Source: Streptomyces sp. NRRL S-350 (lineage in GTDB: Bacteria; Actinomycetota; Actinomycetes; Streptomycetales; Streptomycetaceae). Taken from it: a DNA stretch of 64,000 bases. Positions 56,468 through 64,000 of this stretch are shown piece by piece (position 1 is the first letter of the stretch; each line of letters opens with the position of its first letter). The stretch lies in NCBI RefSeq assembly GCF_000719705.1, contig NZ_JOHO01000002.1, positions 503,262 to 567,261 on the forward strand. The letters are read 5' to 3'. The notes under the pieces are model-generated. The model did no database searches. It saw nothing but the letters and a program-made list of their open reading frames with translations, and had not been told where the DNA came from. The position numbers and the translations under genes were made by a program.

Positions 56468-56792
56468 GGCGGTTCTCCTTTCGTGCGCGGGACGGTGGTT
56501 CGTGTGCGGGACGGTGGTTCGGGCGGGGCGGAGACTCGGTCGGGCGGATGTGTGTTCGAATCGAGGGGATGGTGGGTGGATGCGTCGCACCATAGTTGTG
56601 CCGCAGGGCCCGGTCCGGATTCCTCTAGTGCGGGTCGAGCGCGGTTCCGGGCGCCTTGGTGGGAGTCTCCGGGCAGGCCGGTGCGGCGGGGCGGCTCCCG
56701 GTGCGGGTGCGGCCCCGCCGAAGGGGGCGGGCAGGGGGTGGAGTGGGGGGAGTGGAGTGGCAGGGCCCGGGCGGGAGGGCCTCGGGCGGGGG
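56468..56792. other. Upstream region of the SARP gene
   Basis: 325 bp between the SARP start and the kinase stop. It has a 19-bp tandem duplication (CGTGCGCGGGACGGTGGTT at 56482-56500, again with one change at 56501-56519). There is a less G/C-rich patch (56545-56620) that could hold the promoter. No gene seen. Confidence 0.5.
56482..56519. repeat. 19-bp direct repeat 14 bp upstream of the SARP start
   Basis: Two copies of CGTG(C/T)GCGGGACGGTGGTT in tandem with one mismatch. Direct repeats near SARP genes often are binding sites, but the period here (19) is not the 22 typical for SARP heptamer pairs. Confidence 0.6.
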
Positions 56793-58397
56793 CTACTTCT
56801 TCCGCAGGTCGCCCGAGAAACCGCCGACCAGCAGGTGCAGACTGCCGTCCGGGTTGGGGGTGTACACCTGGTCGTGCGGATCGGCCGCGCAACCGCTCAG
56901 CGAGTTCATCGGGGCGGTGCGCAGCACCACGCGGTCGGCGGTGGCCTGGACGAGGTCCGCGACGGCGTCGCAGTAGCGGGTGCCGGCGCCGCTGTTGTTG
57001 TGGATCCGGGCGACCGGGTCGTTCGGCCGGCCCTGGCTGAGCGTGATCGTGAAGTCGGCCTTGAGGAAGGTCTGTTCACTGCCGAGGGTGCCCTGCCAGG
57101 TGCCGAGGAACGCCGCCGGGACCACACCGTCGGACTCGGGGGCGGCGATGGCCGTCGGCTTCGGGGTGGTGCCCGGATCCCCGGCGGCGCTGTGGTCGCC
57201 GTCGGGGGCGGCCAGGTACACCACCGTGCCTGTCAGCGCGGCGATCAGCACGGCGGAGAGGAGCAGCGTGCCGCGTCGGAGGCGCGGGCGGACGGGCGGC
57301 GCCTGCGGAGGGTGCGGCTGCTGCCGGAAGGGCTGCGACGGATGGGCCCCGGGGTACGGCGCCCCCGGGTGCGGCTGCGGGTGCGGGTGCGGGTGCGGGG
57401 CCGTCGGGGACCGGTGCACGGGCGGCGGCGCGGACCACGGCTCGGCCGGGCCGAACTGCCCGGTTGGGGCGGTGGGCCGGGAGGGTGCGTCGCCGTCCAG
57501 GTCCAGCAGGTCGACCGCCATGGCGGCCAGTGCCCCGCCGATCGCCGGGGGCAGCCAGTCCCGCTGGTCCAGCCGCTCGGCCGCCGCCCGGTCCTGCGCG
57601 GTCAGCCGCTCGCGCAGCTGCGCCGGGGTCGGGCGGCGGTCCGGGTCCTTGGCCAGGCAGTCCGCCACGACGGCGTGCAGCCGCGGGTCGGGGATGTCGA
57701 GGTCGGGCTCCTCGTGGAGCACCCGGTAGAGCAGGACGGCCGCGCTCAGCCCCGACCCGAACGGCGCGGTGCCGGTCGCCGCGTACGCCAGTACGGCGCC
57801 CAGCGAGAAGACGTCCGACGCGGCCCCGGCGCCCCGGCCCTCGGCCTGTTCGGGGGAGAGGTAGCCGGGGGAGCCGACCACGAAGCCGGACCGGGTGAGC
57901 GCTGTCGCCGCGTCCAGCGCCCGGGTGATCCCGAAGTCGATCAGCCGCGGGCCGTCCAGCGCCAGCAGCACGTTCGACGGTTTGACGTCCCGGTGCACCA
58001 ACCCCCGGGCGTGGACGGCCTGCAGGGCCTCCGCGAGTCCCACCCCGAGCGAGCGGACGGCCGCGCCGGGCAGCGGGCCGAAGTCCCGGACCGCGCTGCC
58101 CAGCGAGGGCCCGGCGACGTACCCGGTGGCCACCCAGGGCTGGGCGCCCTCGGTGTCCGCGTCCAGTACGGGCGCCGTCCACCGGCCGCCGACCTGCCGG
58201 GCGGCGGCCACCTCGTTGCGGAACCGCACCCTGAACTCCGCGTCCGCCGCGAACTGTTCGTGCACCAGCTTGACGGCCACCGTGCGCCCGCCCGCCGTAC
58301 GGCCCAGGTACACCCGGCCCATGCCGCCCGCGCCGAGCCGGCGCAGCAGCCGGTACTCGCCGACCTGCCGCGGATCCGCGTCCCCCAGTGCCTCCAC
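56793..58397 (-). CDS. Membrane Ser/Thr protein kinase with extracellular sensor domain
   Basis: 534 residues. The kinase (about 12-275) has RLGAGGMGRVYLGRTAGG, VAVKLV (Lys), HRDVKPSNVLL, LIDFGIT and GSPGYLSPEQAEG. A Pro/His-rich juxtamembrane stretch (PHPHPHPQPHPG) follows. One helix (LLLSAVLIAALTGTVVYLA, about 385-405) leads to an extracellular domain of about 115 residues: GTWQGTLGSEQTFLKADFTI, RYCDAVADLVQATADRVVLR, GCAAD, ending GDLRKK. This external domain looks lipocalin-like and may sense a ligand. The GTG start at 58397 has GGGGAGAG upstream. Confidence 0.87.
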   Translation of the reverse strand: MEALGDADPRQVGEYRLLRRLGAGGMGRVYLGRTAGGRTVAVKLVHEQFAADAEFRVRFRNEVAAARQVGGRWTAPVLDADTEGAQPWVATGYVAGPSLGSAVRDFGPLPGAAVRSLGVGLAEALQAVHARGLVHRDVKPSNVLLALDGPRLIDFGITRALDAATALTRSGFVVGSPGYLSPEQAEGRGAGAASDVFSLGAVLAYAATGTAPFGSGLSAAVLLYRVLHEEPDLDIPDPRLHAVVADCLAKDPDRRPTPAQLRERLTAQDRAAAERLDQRDWLPPAIGGALAAMAVDLLDLDGDAPSRPTAPTGQFGPAEPWSAPPPVHRSPTAPHPHPHPQPHPGAPYPGAHPSQPFRQQPHPPQAPPVRPRLRRGTLLLSAVLIAALTGTVVYLAAPDGDHSAAGDPGTTPKPTAIAAPESDGVVPAAFLGTWQGTLGSEQTFLKADFTITLSQGRPNDPVARIHNNSGAGTRYCDAVADLVQATADRVVLRTAPMNSLSGCAADPHDQVYTPNPDGSLHLLVGGFSGDLRKK

Positions 58398-58500
58398 GCC
58401 GACTCTCCCCTCGCCGCACCCGCCCCGTACTCCACGCCAGACGGTACCGCCGGGAGCCCCGGTTGCGGTGATCGGTGTGATGCCGGGACGGGCGGGCGGC

Positions 58501-59748
58501 TCAGCCGCGCGGAGCGCCGCTGGGCTCACCACTGGGCGTGGCGTCCGGTGCGGTGTCCGCCTCGTGGCCCACGGTGTCGTCGCCGGGCGCCCCCTGCCCG
58601 TCGCGGCTCGGACGGCGGCTCGTCGGGCTCGTCGGACTCATCGGGCTCGGACGGCTCGCGGGGGTGGCGGCGGAGGCGGGGGTGGCGGCGGGTGCGGGGA
58701 GGTGCGCCTGCTGGTCCGGCGGGTAGAACTGCCGTGCCCAGTGCCGCATCGCGCCGATCGGCCCGTCGCCGGCGGCGAGCCGGGGCGGCGACAGGTACCT
58801 CTTGGTGGACCAGATCGGGAAGTCGGCCGAGGTGAACTCGAGGTTGCGCCTGAACATCGGCCCCGCCAGCGCCGCGGTCAGCGTGCGGCTGACGGCGCGG
58901 GCGACGAGCGGCGGCAGGCCGGCCGGCTCCCTCATCACGAAGCGGCTCGCCTGCCGCAACTGCATCCGGCCGGGGGAGACCTGGGTGGGCATCACCAGCG
59001 AGCAGATCTCCATGCCGAGCGAGGGCGTGCGGACGTCGGTGTGCAGCGCGGTGAGGCCGTACCCGTCGACCTCGACGTCGACCTGCCGCATCCCGAGCAG
59101 CGGGAAGGTCTCGCGCACCCGCATCGAGACGTGGAACCGGGTGCCGTCGAACTCCACCGGGGCCGCCAACTCGCCCTGCGGCCAGCCGTGCAGGGTGACG
59201 AAGTGGCCCAGGTCGAAGGAGTTCTCCATGACGTCCTGGGCGTAGCCGGGCATCTCGAAGGAGGCGTACCGCAGCGGCTGACGGCCGTCGCCGAGCACGT
59301 GCCAGGCCGGGATCTCCCAGTCGGGCTCCCGGCCGTCGTGGTGGCGCCAGACGAAGACGGTCTCGTTCACCTCGCGGATCGGCAGCGGCGTCAGGGCGGC
59401 CTTGGGCGGCGGGGTGCCGTAGCCGGTCCGCACGCAGCGGCCGTCGGCGTCGAAGGCGAACCGGTGGAAGGGGCAGACCAGGTCGTCGCCCTCGACGGCC
59501 GCCAGGCCGAGGTGGGCGCCCAGGTGCGGGCAGTACGGGTGGATCGCGCGTACCCGGCCGTTCCGCAGCCGGTACAACACGACGTCCTGTCCGGCGAGTT
59601 GGCGGGTGAGGACGGTGCCGGGCGGGAGCTCGGCGGAGAAGGCGAGGGCGGACCAGCCGTCGGGGTAGGGCAGGGCCGGCGGCAGGGCGAGGTCGGCCCC
59701 GGTGGGGCGGTCGCTGACGGGGTGGACGTGCTTGTGGGACACGTGCAT
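58501..59748 (-). CDS. Rieske non-heme iron oxygenase, steroid-9-hydroxylase (KshA)-like
   Basis: 415 residues. The Rieske cluster ligands are Cys73/His75 in YCPHLGAHLG and Cys92/His95 in LVCPFHRFAFD. The mononuclear iron site is in ENSFDLGHFVTLHG (Asp179, His182, His187). Its order and 'MENSFDxxHFxxxH' context resemble KshA, the oxygenase of 3-ketosteroid 9-alpha-hydroxylase, though the substrate is not proved. The final 80 residues are a disordered Ser/Pro/Thr-rich tail (SPTSPTSRRPSRD) beyond the usual family end. No reductase partner is adjacent; FprA at 25 kb or another reductase could serve. AGGAGAG precedes ATG. Confidence 0.87.
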   Translation of the reverse strand: MHVSHKHVHPVSDRPTGADLALPPALPYPDGWSALAFSAELPPGTVLTRQLAGQDVVLYRLRNGRVRAIHPYCPHLGAHLGLAAVEGDDLVCPFHRFAFDADGRCVRTGYGTPPPKAALTPLPIREVNETVFVWRHHDGREPDWEIPAWHVLGDGRQPLRYASFEMPGYAQDVMENSFDLGHFVTLHGWPQGELAAPVEFDGTRFHVSMRVRETFPLLGMRQVDVEVDGYGLTALHTDVRTPSLGMEICSLVMPTQVSPGRMQLRQASRFVMREPAGLPPLVARAVSRTLTAALAGPMFRRNLEFTSADFPIWSTKRYLSPPRLAAGDGPIGAMRHWARQFYPPDQQAHLPAPAATPASAATPASRPSPMSPTSPTSRRPSRDGQGAPGDDTVGHEADTAPDATPSGEPSGAPRG

Positions 59749-59936
59749 GGACTCTCCTGTCGGGGTCCGTCCGGCGCCGCCCCTCCCAGGCGATTAGCGC
59801 GCGAACGGAATGCCTTTCAGATGCTAGTCACGGATCGTGTGTGCTCGCACGGACAACGTCTCCGGAATCAAGCAAGTCTGATGATGTGTCAGGAATGGAT
59901 GGTCAAGCCTTGGTAAATTCCGGTCAGCTCACTGGA

Positions 59937-59950
59937 TGTGCCATTGCACA
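59937..59950. promoter_or_regulatory. TGTG-N6-CACA palindrome before the secreted peptidase gene
   Basis: TGTGCCATTGCACA has the same outer arms as the two sites flanking the esterase/fucosidase promoters (TGTGA-N4-TCACA). It ends 18 bp before the chosen ATG. A weaker GTG-N6-CAC occurs at 59839-59850. Confidence 0.4.
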
Positions 59951-59968
59951 TGTCACATCATGCTCCCC

Positions 59969-61630
59969 ATGAGAAAAGCCATCGCCCTGCTCGCGGCCGT
60001 CGCGGCCGTCGCCGCCCTCGGCGGCACCTCAGCCTCCGCCGCCGGACCGGACGCCGCCGACCTGGCGGACACCGGCCAGGGGAAGCTCGTCTGGAGCCCC
60101 TGCAACGACGCCGCCACCCCCGCGCTGCAGTGCGCGATGCTCGACGTGCCGGTGGACTACGCCGACCCGCACGGGCGGAAGATCGCCATCAAGCTGAACC
60201 GGCTCCCCGCCACCGCACCCAAGGAGCAGCAGCAGGGCCCGATCCTGCTCAACCCCGGAGGTCCCGGCGACTCCGGGCTCTGGATGCCCGCGTACATCTC
60301 CGGGCAGCTCCCGGCGGACGTCGCCTCGACCTACGACTGGATCGGGTTCGACCCGCGTGGCACCAACGGCAGCGACCCCCATGTCGTCTGCGACGCCCAC
60401 TACTTCGACGGCGAGCGCCCCGACTACCAGGTGAGCCAGGGCACGTCCAAGGCCTGGCTGAAGAAGGCGGCCGGCTACGCCGCCGACTGTGCGGCCGACT
60501 GGTCCTGGCTGCTGCCGCACATGACCACCGTCGACAACGCCCGCGACATGGACAGCATCCGCCGGGCGCTCGGCACCCAGAAGATCAACTTCTACGGCGG
60601 TTCCTGGGGCACCTCGCTGGGCTCCACCTACGGCCAGCTGTTCCCCTCGCACGTGCGCCGGATGGTGCTCGACAGCATCGTCGGACCGACCATCAGCTGG
60701 TACGACCACAACATCCTGCAGGACAAGGAGCACCAGCGCCGCTTCGACGCCTTCGCGGCCTGGGCCGCCAAGGCCGACCCGGTCTACCACCTGGGCACCG
60801 ACGCCACCGCCGTCGAACAGGCCTACCACCAGGTCGAGGACGCCCTGCGGAAGGACCCGGTCGACGCCGCCCCCGCCCCCGGCAGGATCGGCCCGGCCGA
60901 GTTCGAGGACACCTTCTACGGCGGCGGCTACAACTTCCTGCGCTGGCCCCGGATGGCCACCGTGCTCTCCGCCTACCTCACCCAGCACGACACCCGCCCG
61001 CTGAACATCGCGTACAACAAGTACGCGGCCCCGGGCTCCGACGACGGCACCTTCCCGGCGTACAACGCGGCGCAGTGCACCGAGAACGCCTGGCCGCGCG
61101 ACTGGGAGACCTGGAAGAAGGACCAGGCCAAGGTCGACGCCACCGCACCCTTCTACACCTATAACAACATGTGGTACAACGCCGCCTGCATGTTCTGGCC
61201 GTACCAGGGCAACCCGGCCGGCCGACTGAAGATCACCGGCAAGGGCCTGCCCCCGGTACTGCTCTTCCAGGCCACCGAGGACGCCGCCACCCCGTACGAG
61301 GGCGGAGTCGCCATGCACGACGCCCTGCCCGGCTCCAGGCTCGTCGTCCAGACCGGCGGCAGCTTCCACGAGATCCTCTTCCACGGCAACGCCTGCCTGG
61401 ACGACACCTTCACCGCCTACCTGCGCGACGGCAGCCTGCCCCAGGGCAAGGGACGGATCGCCAAGACCTGCGCGCCCGAGGCCGATCCGCAACCCGTGTA
61501 CGTCACGCCGCCGCCGGCCGCCGCCAAGGCCGCGCCCGAGGCCGGCAGCACGGCCTCCGGCACCGGGGCCGGAGGCGCCACCCGCCTCGCGCCGACCGAC
61601 CCGGAGGCCGTGCACGGCGTGCTGCGGTAG
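59969..61630 (+). CDS. Secreted tripeptidyl-aminopeptidase-like alpha/beta hydrolase
   Basis: 553 residues with signal peptide MRKAIALLAAVAAVAALGGT, cleavage after ASAA. LVWSPCNDAATPALQCAMLD and VPVDYADPHGRKIAIKLNRL are the S33 family opening. PILLNPGGPGDSGLW is the oxyanion region, WIGFDPRGTNGSDPHVVCD follows, and the nucleophile elbow is YGGSWGTSLG. The C-terminal TAP-like domain has PPVLLFQATEDAATPYEGGV (Asp) and TGGSFHEILFHGNACLDDT (His). It trims tripeptides from protein N-termini outside the cell. A low-complexity Ala/Pro/Gly tail ends it. The ribosome binding site is weak; ATG 59969 fits the signal peptide best. Confidence 0.88.
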   Translation: MRKAIALLAAVAAVAALGGTSASAAGPDAADLADTGQGKLVWSPCNDAATPALQCAMLDVPVDYADPHGRKIAIKLNRLPATAPKEQQQGPILLNPGGPGDSGLWMPAYISGQLPADVASTYDWIGFDPRGTNGSDPHVVCDAHYFDGERPDYQVSQGTSKAWLKKAAGYAADCAADWSWLLPHMTTVDNARDMDSIRRALGTQKINFYGGSWGTSLGSTYGQLFPSHVRRMVLDSIVGPTISWYDHNILQDKEHQRRFDAFAAWAAKADPVYHLGTDATAVEQAYHQVEDALRKDPVDAAPAPGRIGPAEFEDTFYGGGYNFLRWPRMATVLSAYLTQHDTRPLNIAYNKYAAPGSDDGTFPAYNAAQCTENAWPRDWETWKKDQAKVDATAPFYTYNNMWYNAACMFWPYQGNPAGRLKITGKGLPPVLLFQATEDAATPYEGGVAMHDALPGSRLVVQTGGSFHEILFHGNACLDDTFTAYLRDGSLPQGKGRIAKTCAPEADPQPVYVTPPPAAAKAAPEAGSTASGTGAGGATRLAPTDPEAVHGVLR

Positions 61631-61641
61631 CCGACGGAACG

Positions 61642-61672
61642 GGGGTGGTCCGCGCAGCCCGCGGACCACCCC
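61642..61672. terminator. Terminator between convergent peptidase and MFS genes
   Basis: GGGGTGGTCCGCG (61642-61654) pairs with CGCGGACCACCCC (61660-61672), 13 bp with a 5-nt loop, 12 bp past the peptidase stop. A second partial copy of the right arm follows (61688-61716). Confidence 0.8.
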
Positions 61673-61706
61673 GCTGCGGCTCGCGCCGGACCACCCCCGC
61701 TGCGGC

Positions 61707-63293
61707 TCAGCCGCGGGCTACCCCCTTCTGCGGCTCACCGACCGCGCTCAGCGGCGAGGCCAACGACTCCAGGCTGCGCCCCTCCGCCCGGACCCCGATC
61801 GCAGCCTCCACCAGCCCGGCCACCGTCATCAGCGCCGCCCCGATGCAGAACGCGAGCGTCGTGTCGGAGGGCCGCCCGCTGCTCACCAGCCCGTTGAACA
61901 GCAGCGGCCCCGTGATCCCGCCGACCGCCGTGCCCACCGCGTAGAAGAAGGCGATCGACAGCGCCCTCGTCTCCAGCGGGAAGATCTCGCTCACCGTCAG
62001 GTAGGCCGCGCTCGCCCCGGCCGAGGCCAGGAACAGCACGAGCGTCCAGCAGGCCGTCATCGTCGTGGCGGACAGCTCGCCGCGCTGGAAGAGGACGGCG
62101 GTGGCGAAGAGCAGCACGCCGGAGCCGAGGTAGCAGCCGGCGATCATCGGCTTGCGGCCGACCGAGTCGAAGAGGTGGCCGAGCAGCAGCGGCCCCAGGA
62201 AGTTGCCGACCGCGATCACCGCGAAGTAGTAGCCGGTGTGGCCGTCCGCCACGCCGAAGTAGGTGGTGAGGATGACGGCGTAGCCGAAGGTGATCGCGTT
62301 GTAGAGGAACGCCTGCCCGACGAAGAGCGCGAGCCCGAGCGCCGTGCGGCGCGGGTAGCGAACCACGACGGCCCGGACGATCGTGCCGAAGCCCAGCGAC
62401 GCCCGCTCGCTGATCCGGATCGGCTCACCGGTGACCGGCGGCAGCGGCTCACCGGTCGAACGCTCGACCGCCCGCTCCGCCTCGGCCACCACCTCCTCCG
62501 CCTCCTGCGCCCGCCCGTGCGTGAACAGCCAGCGCGGGCTCTCCGGGACGTGCCGGCGCACCAGCAGGATCACCAGGCCCAGCACCACGCCGATCCCGAA
62601 GGCGAGCCGCCAGCCGATGTCCGTCGCGAACAGCGAACTGTCGAGCAGCGCGATGGAGGCGAAGGCGCCGAACGCGGCACCGACCCAGAAGCTGCCGTTG
62701 ATGATCAGGTCGATCCGCCCGCGCACCCGCGCCGGGATGAGTTCGTCGATCGCCGAGTTGATCGCCGCGTACTCGCCGCCGATGCCGAAGCCGGTGAAGA
62801 AGCGGCACACGAAGAAGAACCAGGCGGACCAGGACAGCGCCGTCACGGCCGTCGCGACCAGGTAGACGGCGAGCGTGAGCATGAAGAGCTTCTTGCGCCC
62901 CAGCCGGTCCGTCAGCCAGCCGAAGAACAGGGCGCCGGAGCAGGCGCCCGCCACGTACACCGCGGCGGCGATGGTGGTCACCTGGCTGGTGGAGATGGCG
63001 ATCCCGCTGCCGTTCTCGGCCAGGCGGGCCGCCATGTTGCCGACGATCGTCACCTCGAGGCCGTCCAGGATCCAGACCGTGCCCAGGCCGATGACGATCC
63101 GCCAGTGCCAGGAGGACCAGGGCAGCCGGTCCAGACGGGCCGGCACCCGGGTCTCGACCACCCCCGGCTCCGAGGACTGGCCCCGGGCGGTCGACGCCGC
63201 TGGTCCTGATGACGCCGTCGATGCCGATGACGCGGTTGATGTCGATGACGTGGATGAAGCGGATGGCGCGGGTGACTTCCCCGGATCGGCCAT
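61707..63293 (-). CDS. MFS transporter of the sugar/organic-acid porter type
   Basis: 528 residues. A disordered N-terminal tail (about 60 residues, Ser/Thr/Ala-rich, encoded by GATGAC-like repeats) precedes 12 helices. WRIVIGLGTVWILDGLEVTI is helix 1, and GWLTDRLGRKKLF and ESPRWLF (after helix 6) are the sugar-porter motifs. FLYNAITFGYAVILTTYFGV and SEIFPLETRALSIAFFYAVG also match that family, which includes metabolite:H+ symporters. The substrate is not clear. The start at 63293 was chosen for its GAGAGGGG leader and because upstream sequence lacks a family-like pattern. Confidence 0.85.
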   Translation of the reverse strand: MADPGKSPAPSASSTSSTSTASSASTASSGPAASTARGQSSEPGVVETRVPARLDRLPWSSWHWRIVIGLGTVWILDGLEVTIVGNMAARLAENGSGIAISTSQVTTIAAAVYVAGACSGALFFGWLTDRLGRKKLFMLTLAVYLVATAVTALSWSAWFFFVCRFFTGFGIGGEYAAINSAIDELIPARVRGRIDLIINGSFWVGAAFGAFASIALLDSSLFATDIGWRLAFGIGVVLGLVILLVRRHVPESPRWLFTHGRAQEAEEVVAEAERAVERSTGEPLPPVTGEPIRISERASLGFGTIVRAVVVRYPRRTALGLALFVGQAFLYNAITFGYAVILTTYFGVADGHTGYYFAVIAVGNFLGPLLLGHLFDSVGRKPMIAGCYLGSGVLLFATAVLFQRGELSATTMTACWTLVLFLASAGASAAYLTVSEIFPLETRALSIAFFYAVGTAVGGITGPLLFNGLVSSGRPSDTTLAFCIGAALMTVAGLVEAAIGVRAEGRSLESLASPLSAVGEPQKGVARG

Positions 63294-63796
63294 GACGGGT
63301 CCCCTCTCGTTCGTGCTGTCCCGCTTGTCCTGCCTGTCCCGCCGCGGCCCTCCCGCGTGTCGATCGCCCGCGAAGCGACCCGGCGGAGGAGCCGGGGCTG
63401 CCGGCCGGGCTTCCGTCTGCCCGCTCCGGCTTTCCCCATTCACGGCCGCTTCGCGGATTCCCCCAGGCCCGTTCCGTTCGGAATTCGCGGCCGTTTCCGC
63501 AGGCGGTCGAAGAGGGGTCGAGGCGTGCTGGAATGCGCTTTCGGGCGGGGATGGGGTGTGTTGTGGTGGATGGCGGGAGAGTCGTGGCCGCAGACGGTCG
63601 AGGAGCCGCCGACGGGCCGAGCCGCTGGTGGGCGGTCTGGACGCTCGCGCATGGACGTGAGTGCGGCGGCTATGGCCCGCCCGGCCCGGGGGGATTTGAA
63701 TGGTGCCACGACGACGAACCGATCGGCGCGACGGGCGCCTTCGGCAGGTCCGTCCCCTGTGATTCCTCCGTGTCTCTTCGAATGAGGGTGATCGTG
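63294..63796. other. Divergent non-coding gap
   Basis: 503 bp between the divergent MFS gene and the last gene. Apart from a 5-bp dyad TTCCG-TT-CGGAA (63472-63483) I see no clear promoter, repeat or gene. Open frames here have no ribosome binding site or recognisable content. Confidence 0.5.
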
Positions 63797-64000
63797 ATGG
63801 CTGGTGTGGTGGATCTTGCGGTGGATGCCGGTGTGGTGCTGGTGGTCGGCGGTACGGGCAAGACAGGGCGGCGGGTGGCGGAGCGGTTGGCGGCGCGGGG
63901 GTTCGGGGTGCGGGTGGGGTCGCGGTCGGGTGCGGTGCCGTTCGACTGGGACGACCGGGGGACGTGGGAGGCGGCGTTGGAGGGGGTGAGTGCGGCGTAT
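63797..64000 (+). CDS. NAD(P)-binding (NmrA/atypical SDR-like) protein, N-terminal part (cut by window edge)
   Basis: The first 68 codons are visible. LAVDAGVVLVVGGTGKTGRR with VAERLAARGFGVRVGSRS is the Rossmann start ('VVGGTGKTGRRVAERL') typical of NmrA-like and atypical SDR proteins. FDWDDRGTWEAALEGVSAAY fits the second strand region, where the target Asp/Trp would be read. GAGGG is 8 bases before ATG 63797; an in-frame ATG at 63782 is possible. Codon use is notably G-ending (GTG, GCG, CGG), unlike the C-ending bias elsewhere in this window. Confidence 0.75.
   Translation, partial: MAGVVDLAVDAGVVLVVGGTGKTGRRVAERLAARGFGVRVGSRSGAVPFDWDDRGTWEAALEGVSAAY

Noticed and set aside
56482..56519. 19-bp repeat as a classical SARP binding site
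   Set aside because: SARP sites are heptamers usually spaced with a 22-bp period. The 19-bp period and lack of a matching heptamer context do not support it, so it is kept only as a repeat.
59839..59850. GTGTGCTCGCAC as another Crp-like operator
   Set aside because: It fits only GTG-N6-CAC without the outer T/A bases. Such sites are expected many times by chance in this base composition.
63357..63785. A 142-codon frame in the last intergenic gap
   Set aside because: No ribosome binding site, Arg/Pro-rich composition and no family resemblance. Treated as non-coding.

Overview
The window is about 73% GC by eye, with strongly C/G-biased third codon positions, frequent GTG/TTG starts, purine-rich ribosome binding sites, Tat and lipoprotein signals, a SARP regulator and many secreted lectin-tailed hydrolases. 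It looks like a chromosome segment of a Streptomyces- or Kitasatospora-like actinomycete. I see no rRNA, tRNA, CRISPR array, insertion sequence or phage gene. Both ends cut genes: a luciferase-like oxidoreductase at base 1 and an NAD(P)-binding protein at base 64000.

Region 1 (1-13.2 kb) is a secreted polymer-degradation block: a DHA2-type efflux pump, a GH5 cellulase with ricin-type lectin domain, an SGNH esterase with lectin domain, a divergent Tat-exported GH29 alpha-L-fucosidase with crystallin-like and lectin domains, an I36-type protease inhibitor, and a 1238-residue secreted protein that joins a pectate-lyase-like beta-helix, a CdtB/DNase I-like nuclease domain with all catalytic residues, and a lectin-like tail. 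The esterase/fucosidase divergon carries two near-identical TGTGA-N4-TCACA palindromes.

Region 2 (13.4-29.6 kb) holds a complete LpqY-SugABC-type sugar ABC importer, a universal stress protein, a PhnA/YjdM-like protein, a second GH5 enzyme, an orphan NarL-type histidine kinase, a small membrane peptide, a TetR repressor whose upstream region shares a 29-bp motif with the efflux-pump promoter 21 kb away, a ferredoxin-NADP reductase, an SPFH/stomatin protein, an HTH-flavin-fold protein and a membrane protein.

Region 3 (29.7-44.5 kb) is the highlight: two adjacent RiPP systems. First, a class III/IV-type lanthipeptide locus, with a 55-residue precursor and a lyase-kinase-cyclase synthetase whose cyclase domain carries a Cys/Cys-Cys (CCG) zinc site. 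Second, a thiopeptide cluster matching the lactazole (laz) system gene for gene (A-B-C-D-E-F), but with two precursor genes. One core is almost lactazole with a longer tail. The other (SGVPGSTSCGSSSC...) is quite different and predicts a macrocycle one residue larger. One set of maturation enzymes would therefore make two scaffolds.

Region 4 (44.5-64 kb) is mixed: a SRAP DNA-damage protein, an AraC/MFS divergon, a secreted DUF1906-beta-propeller protein, a TIGR01777 epimerase, a PH-like membrane protein, an SRPBCC protein, and a compact operon-like trio on the minus strand (a degenerate condensation-thioesterase-like protein, an act-type ketoreductase and a SARP regulator). These are followed by a membrane Ser/Thr kinase, a Rieske oxygenase, a secreted tripeptidyl-aminopeptidase-like hydrolase and an MFS sugar-type transporter.
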